Origin: Candidatus Bathyarchaeota archaeon
GTDB taxonomy: Archaea; Thermoproteota; Bathyarchaeia; Bathyarchaeales; Bathycorpusculaceae
NCBI GenBank assembly: GCA_026014745.1
Contig: JAOZHS010000001.1
Location: 1,178,001 to 1,242,000 of the forward strand
Reading direction: 5' to 3'
Length of the DNA: 64,000 nucleotides
Shown piece after piece: positions 60,617 to 64,000 of the stretch. How positions within the stretch are numbered: the first letter of the stretch is position 1; every line of letters begins with the position of its first letter. The notes beneath the pieces are model-generated. The model was not told the DNA's origin. It did not search any database and saw only the letters and a program-made list of their open reading frames with translations. Made by a program: the position numbers and the translations under genes.

Positions 60617-61894
60617 ATGGATATGGCAAAATCATCTGTTATCTCTGGCTTTTACAAGCTGCCCCCCAAAGAGCGGGTAGCCCTCATCAAAGACTTCGCA
60701 GAGCTCAGCGACGAAGAAGTCCAAGTTCTCCAAAACACCGGCGCCCTACCGCTGGATGTGGCTGACCACATGGTAGAAAACGTGATTGGCGCCATCGCCG
60801 AGCCCCTTGGCGTAGCAGTTAACTTCCAAATCAACGGAAAAGACTACCTCATCCCCATGGCAACCGAGGAACCCAGCGTAATCGCAGCTGCCTCTTACGC
60901 GGCAAAGATGGTTCGCGACGGCGGAGGCTTCCACACGAGTAGCACTGCGCCTGTAATGATTGGGCAAATCCAAGTCGTAAAAATCCCAAACGCCCAATCC
61001 GCAAAAAAAGCCGTCCTCGACACCAAAGCTGAAATTCTCAAGAAAGCCAACGACCAAGACCCCGTGCTAAACAGCTTCGGAGGCGGCGCCAAAGACCTCG
61101 ACGCCCGCGTCATCGACACCACCATGGGACAAATGCTTATCGTGCACCTCTATGTGGACTGCCGAGACGCAATGGGCGCCAACGCCGTCAACACCATGGC
61201 CGAAGCAGTTTCGCCACTTATCGAGCAACTTACAGGCGGACACGTTTATCTGCGCATAATCAGCAACCTCGCTGTTCGTCGCCTCGCAAAAGCTACCTGC
61301 ACCGTACCCAAAGAAGCCGTGGGCGGAGAAGCAGTTGTGGAAGGCATCGCCTACGCCTCAGCATTCGCCGCAGCCGACCCCTACCGCGCCGCCACCCACA
61401 ACAAAGGCGCCATGAACGGCATCATCGCCGTCGTCTTAGCCACAGGTAACGACCACCGCGCCATCGAAGCAGGTGGACACGCCTACGCAGCCCTCAACGG
61501 AGCCTACACCACCTTCTCAAAATGGACCAAAAACCAAAACGGCGACTTAGAAGGCACCATCGAGTTACCCATGGCAGTCGGCCTCATCGGGGGCGCAGTA
61601 AAAACCCACCCAACCGCACGGGTCGCCATGAAAATCCTCGGAGTCAAATCCGCTAACGAATTCGCCGAGGTCCTCGCCGCCGTCGGCTTAGCCCAAAACC
61701 TCGCCGCCCTGCGCGCGCTGTCAAGCGAAGGTATCCAACGCGGCCACATGAGCCTGCACGCCAGAAATATTGCCGTGACGGCTGGCGCTAAAGGTGACCA
61801 AATTGATGCTGTGGCGGAGCGGATGGTGAAGGAACGCCGTGTTCGCGTTGACCGTGCTAAAGAAATCCTCGACGAACTCAACAAAAAAGCCTAA
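60617..61894 (+). CDS. Hydroxymethylglutaryl-CoA reductase, class II type
   Basis: 425 aa from ATG 60617. ENVIGAIAEPLGVAVNFQING, EEPSVIAAASYAAKMV and CRDAMGANAVNTMAEAVSPL are the HMG-CoA reductase blocks; HMSLHARNIAV carries the catalytic His. The IGQIQVV- and LPLDVADHMVENV-type segments resemble class II (Pseudomonas mevalonii) enzymes. Such enzymes can use NADH and be catabolic or, in some archaea, biosynthetic for isoprenoid lipids. Which is the case here cannot be told. Confidence 0.94.
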   Translation: MDMAKSSVISGFYKLPPKERVALIKDFAELSDEEVQVLQNTGALPLDVADHMVENVIGAIAEPLGVAVNFQINGKDYLIPMATEEPSVIAAASYAAKMVRDGGGFHTSSTAPVMIGQIQVVKIPNAQSAKKAVLDTKAEILKKANDQDPVLNSFGGGAKDLDARVIDTTMGQMLIVHLYVDCRDAMGANAVNTMAEAVSPLIEQLTGGHVYLRIISNLAVRRLAKATCTVPKEAVGGEAVVEGIAYASAFAAADPYRAATHNKGAMNGIIAVVLATGNDHRAIEAGGHAYAALNGAYTTFSKWTKNQNGDLEGTIELPMAVGLIGGAVKTHPTARVAMKILGVKSANEFAEVLAAVGLAQNLAALRALSSEGIQRGHMSLHARNIAVTAGAKGDQIDAVAERMVKERRVRVDRAKEILDELNKKA

Positions 61895-62161
61895 CAGCTT
61901 TTCCTTTTCTTTTTCACCTGCAAGGCTACCCAAAAATAGCTTTTCTTGTCTTTTAAGCACTGATTTTCAACATGCTAATGAGCTGTTTTTGCGTCAATAC
62001 GGACCTATCCCTCTTAGGATTATCGCGCTAGTGGTTTATGCAGCAGCTGACATGAGGTCCTGAAAAGTTTTTTGCTGTTATTTCCCGAGCGTAATTCATA
62101 ACCTGACGCTTGCAGCAATGGCTTCGGTTGGTAACCTAATGCTCTATTTGGGTGGGGGAAA
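61895..62161. other. Intergenic, nothing clear
   Basis: About 270 nt between the HMG-CoA reductase gene and the regulator promoter. Frames on either strand are short or shadow the regulator gene. TATA-like stretches occur, but no RNA gene or repeat is visible. Confidence 0.3.
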
Positions 62162-62214
62162 GCCTTATAAGAATAAACGTGCATGCTTACATTGTAAGCT
62201 GTTGGTGGCTTACA
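62162..62214 (+). promoter_or_regulatory. Promoter with three GCTTACA half-sites before the Tfx-like regulator gene
   Basis: A TATA box CTTATAAG (around 62164-62171) is followed by GCTTACA (62185-62191), TGTAAGC (62193-62199) and GCTTACA (62208-62214). The first pair makes a palindrome around the expected transcription start, so binding would block initiation. The most likely ligand is the helix-turn-helix protein encoded 10 nt later, giving autorepression; that is inference. Confidence 0.65.
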
Positions 62215-62224
62215 GGTTTGCAAA

Positions 62225-62710
62225 ATGACCCTCAGCCTCGGATACCTAACGCCCAAACAAAGAGCCATCTGGGACCTAAAAAGCAGCGGCCTCCAAGAAG
62301 CCCACATCGCAAAAAAACTAAACATAACCCGCCAAACCGTCCACAAATCCCTCGACATAGCCAACCTAAAAATCGAAGACGCCCTCCAAGAAGTCGCCCA
62401 AATCAACAAAATCGACCCCCAAACAGTCAACGCCCAAAGAGGCTTCCTCAAAGGATACAGCAACCCCTTCAAAACCCCCGCGTTTATCACCTTCTCCGCC
62501 AAAAACGGCATCCAAGTCTGGTACAAACACGACGGCAACTGCGAAAAATGCAAAAAACTAGAAACCTGCAGAACCACATTACTATCCGAAGCCAAAGACC
62601 GCAACTTCCTACTGCTCGATGACACAAGCAAAATTTTGCCCTCCAAACTCGCCGAAGCCCTTTTCGCAAAAATAACAGGTGAAGAAAATGAACATACGAA
62701 AAAAGAGTAA
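62225..62710 (+). CDS. Tfx-like helix-turn-helix regulator with C-terminal zinc motif
   Basis: 161 aa. GYLTPKQRAIWDLKSSGLQE and AHIAKKLNITRQTVHKSLDIA form a sigma-70-region-4/Tfx-type helix-turn-helix. The C-terminal half contains a C-x2-C-x5-C pattern (CEKCKKLETC) in a region absent from short Tfx proteins, possibly a metal- or redox-sensing site. Start ATG 62225. It overlaps the next gene by 23 nt. Confidence 0.82.
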   Translation: MTLSLGYLTPKQRAIWDLKSSGLQEAHIAKKLNITRQTVHKSLDIANLKIEDALQEVAQINKIDPQTVNAQRGFLKGYSNPFKTPAFITFSAKNGIQVWYKHDGNCEKCKKLETCRTTLLSEAKDRNFLLLDDTSKILPSKLAEALFAKITGEENEHTKKE

Positions 62711-63338
62711 AAACCTCAAAGATTATTGCCCCCAACCCCCCATGCCCCTAACAACCAGACTAAAACGTCACTCCCTACCAATCGCTGCGGCAGTTACAGC
62801 CCTGCTCGTTCTCTCAGTTACCTTCTCAATATTCTACTTAGGTCTCGCATCATTCACATCCCCGCCCCCAATCATTGGCGATTCGGATGTTTCCTTCTAT
62901 GAGTCAGCCTATGCCAAGGCAACCAGTGAGCAAAAAATAGAACTCGACAAAATCATTGCAGACAAAAGCGTTGGTTTGCCTGGGGAATGGAGACGGCCCG
63001 TTCTTATCGCCATCGGGGAGTTGCCAAAAGACCAGCCCAGATTAAGTGCTCAACAGGCAGCAGAGTTATTTGACAGTACGGCGAGCGGAAATTGGTTCCT
63101 TGAGGATGCAGAAGTAAGCGAGTTAGCGGGTGAATTTAACAAAATCGCTGGAGCACCAGACTTTGTTGGCGGCAGTGGAATTGAGCGGTCTATTTACTTT
63201 TTAAACGACGAGAGATCCGAAGCCATCATTCTGATGCAAAATGACGTGTCCCACATAGTGTACAATGCGGATGGAACCCAAACAAGATTACCTCTGGGTA
63301 CGCAGGAACTTCCTTCTCCGCGTCCGACCACATACTGA
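62688..63338 (+). CDS. Membrane-anchored protein coupled to the Tfx-like regulator
   Basis: 216 aa from ATG 62688 with AGGTGA 5 nt before it. A basic N-terminus, one membrane helix (about 33-55), then an extracellular domain (DVSFYESAYAKATSEQK, GELPKDQPRLSAQQAAELF) of unknown family. Translational coupling with the regulator suggests the latter controls, or is controlled through, this membrane protein. Confidence 0.65.
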   Translation: MNIRKKSKNLKDYCPQPPMPLTTRLKRHSLPIAAAVTALLVLSVTFSIFYLGLASFTSPPPIIGDSDVSFYESAYAKATSEQKIELDKIIADKSVGLPGEWRRPVLIAIGELPKDQPRLSAQQAAELFDSTASGNWFLEDAEVSELAGEFNKIAGAPDFVGGSGIERSIYFLNDERSEAIILMQNDVSHIVYNADGTQTRLPLGTQELPSPRPTTY

Positions 63339-63420
63339 TAAACCGCTACATTGGTATGATGAGAAAATACTTTTTTTCCCCTCTAAAATGGGGGTTGGAC
63401 TTTTTCTGGTTGCGACAGGC

Positions 63421-64000
63421 TTATTCTAGGATTATGCGTGCGTCGACGGTTTTGGCGCCTTTGGAGTATGCCATGATGGGGTTGAGGTCGAGTTCTTTGA
63501 TTTCGGGGTGTTTTAGGATTAGGCGAGAGACGTTGACTATGATGGTTGTGAGGGCGTCGAGGTCTGCGGGTTGGCTGCCGCGGTAGCCGTTTAGGAGCGG
63601 GTAGGCTTTGAGGGTGGTTATCATTTCTTTAGCGTCTTCCTCGGTTAGGGGTGCGACACGGAAGTTTACGTCTTTTAGAAGCTCGACGAATATGCCGCCT
63701 AAGCCGAACATGACTGTGGGGCCAAAGGTCGGGTCTTTGATTGCGCCCACGATGACTTCGATGCCGGAGGGTGCCATTTCCTGTACAAGAACGCCAACGA
63801 TTTTGGCGTCTGCTTTGTATTTTTTGGCGTTTGTGATGATTTTGGTGAATCCCGCGGCGACATCGGTGGCGGTTTTGAGGTTAACTAGGACGCCTCCTGC
63901 ATCGGATTTGTGGATGATGTCGGGGGAGACGATTTTTAGAACGATGGGGTAGCCGATTTCGTCTGCGTAGGCTGCGGCTTGTGTTTCGGTGGTGGCTACT
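63421..64000 (-). CDS. acdB: Acetyl-CoA synthetase (ADP-forming) beta subunit, ATP-grasp; N-terminus beyond right edge
   Basis: Minus-strand frame entering from the right edge. IGYPIVLKIVSPDIIHKSDAG, GGVLVNLKTATDV and VQEMAPSGIEVIVGA are the ATP-grasp CoA-ligase beta subunit, followed by DPTFGPTVMFGLGGIFVELL and LDLNPIMAY. It converts acetyl-CoA, ADP and phosphate to acetate and ATP, the main energy-conserving step of fermentative archaea. The 5' end is outside the window. Confidence 0.93.
   Translation of the reverse strand, partial: VATTETQAAAYADEIGYPIVLKIVSPDIIHKSDAGGVLVNLKTATDVAAGFTKIITNAKKYKADAKIVGVLVQEMAPSGIEVIVGAIKDPTFGPTVMFGLGGIFVELLKDVNFRVAPLTEEDAKEMITTLKAYPLLNGYRGSQPADLDALTTIIVNVSRLILKHPEIKELDLNPIMAYSKGAKTVDARIILE

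Overview
The window looks like a chromosome segment of a mesophilic TACK archaeon, most probably Bathyarchaeia. The case rests on archaeal/eukaryotic-type information genes (eL15, eL13, RNase P subunits Rpp30 and Pop5, NreA, RNase HII, a tRNA-splicing endonuclease-like protein), a TackOD1-type zinc domain, a class II HMG-CoA reductase, TATA-type promoters and many surface proteins with a C-terminal membrane anchor. I see no rRNA, CRISPR array, prophage or recognisable insertion sequence. There are two tRNA genes, Asp(GUC) and Arg(UCG).

Layout. 0-10 kb: zinc-ribbon and membrane proteins, a metallopeptidase-like and a PD-(D/E)XK-like protein, an SDR epimerase, a membrane ferredoxin with two exported proteins, an unlisted 44-aa cysteine protein and a PAS histidine kinase. 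10-17 kb: a propeller-type surface protein, a zinc-ribbon/DUF2807 protein, two GT-C-like membrane proteins, a flavin-binding oxidase-like protein and tRNA-Asp. 17-26.8 kb: a kinase-fold protein, NreA with a PCNA-binding motif and a coiled-coil partner, Nudix, a TackOD1 membrane protein, an SPFH protein, a PIG-V-like mannosyltransferase and tRNA-Arg. 27-31 kb: radical SAM protein and a large exported PQQ-type propeller. 31-37.6 kb: RNase HII, then TrmB-CBS regulator, triosephosphate isomerase, DUF89 phosphatase and glycogen debranching enzyme, which read as one sugar-metabolism unit. 37.6-45 kb: UPF0282, MsrA, O-methyltransferase, a phosphatase pair flanked by a 90-bp repeat, an MBL protein and a degenerate Fic protein. 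45.4-47.8 kb: eL15, eL13, exosome-associated RNA-binding protein, Rpp30 and Pop5, overlapping or tightly spaced, behind a structured leader. 48-54 kb: homocitrate/isopropylmalate-type synthase, ABC exporter, a small transporter-like protein and two small ferredoxin-like-fold proteins. 54-58 kb: an eL22-like protein divergent from a tRNA-splicing endonuclease homologue lacking its histidine, a DnaJ-zinc-finger/TM/Mrr-like fusion and a methyltransferase. 58.5-62 kb: UPF0200, UPF0201, MBL nuclease and HMG-CoA reductase. 62-64 kb: a regulator with its own apparent operators, and the end of an acetyl-CoA synthetase (ADP-forming) gene running off the right edge.

The most unusual signal is a set of genes that lack ATG, GTG or TTG in the right place, yet have a good Shine-Dalgarno sequence 6-7 nt before an in-frame ATA (three loci) or ATC (one), with one TTA case. 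At one locus the ATA overlaps an upstream TAA as ATAA. Other points of interest are the eL22 homologue, the DnaJ-finger/Mrr fusion, repeats placed at the 3' ends of genes, a two-site operator motif, and several plausible proteins under 60 aa.
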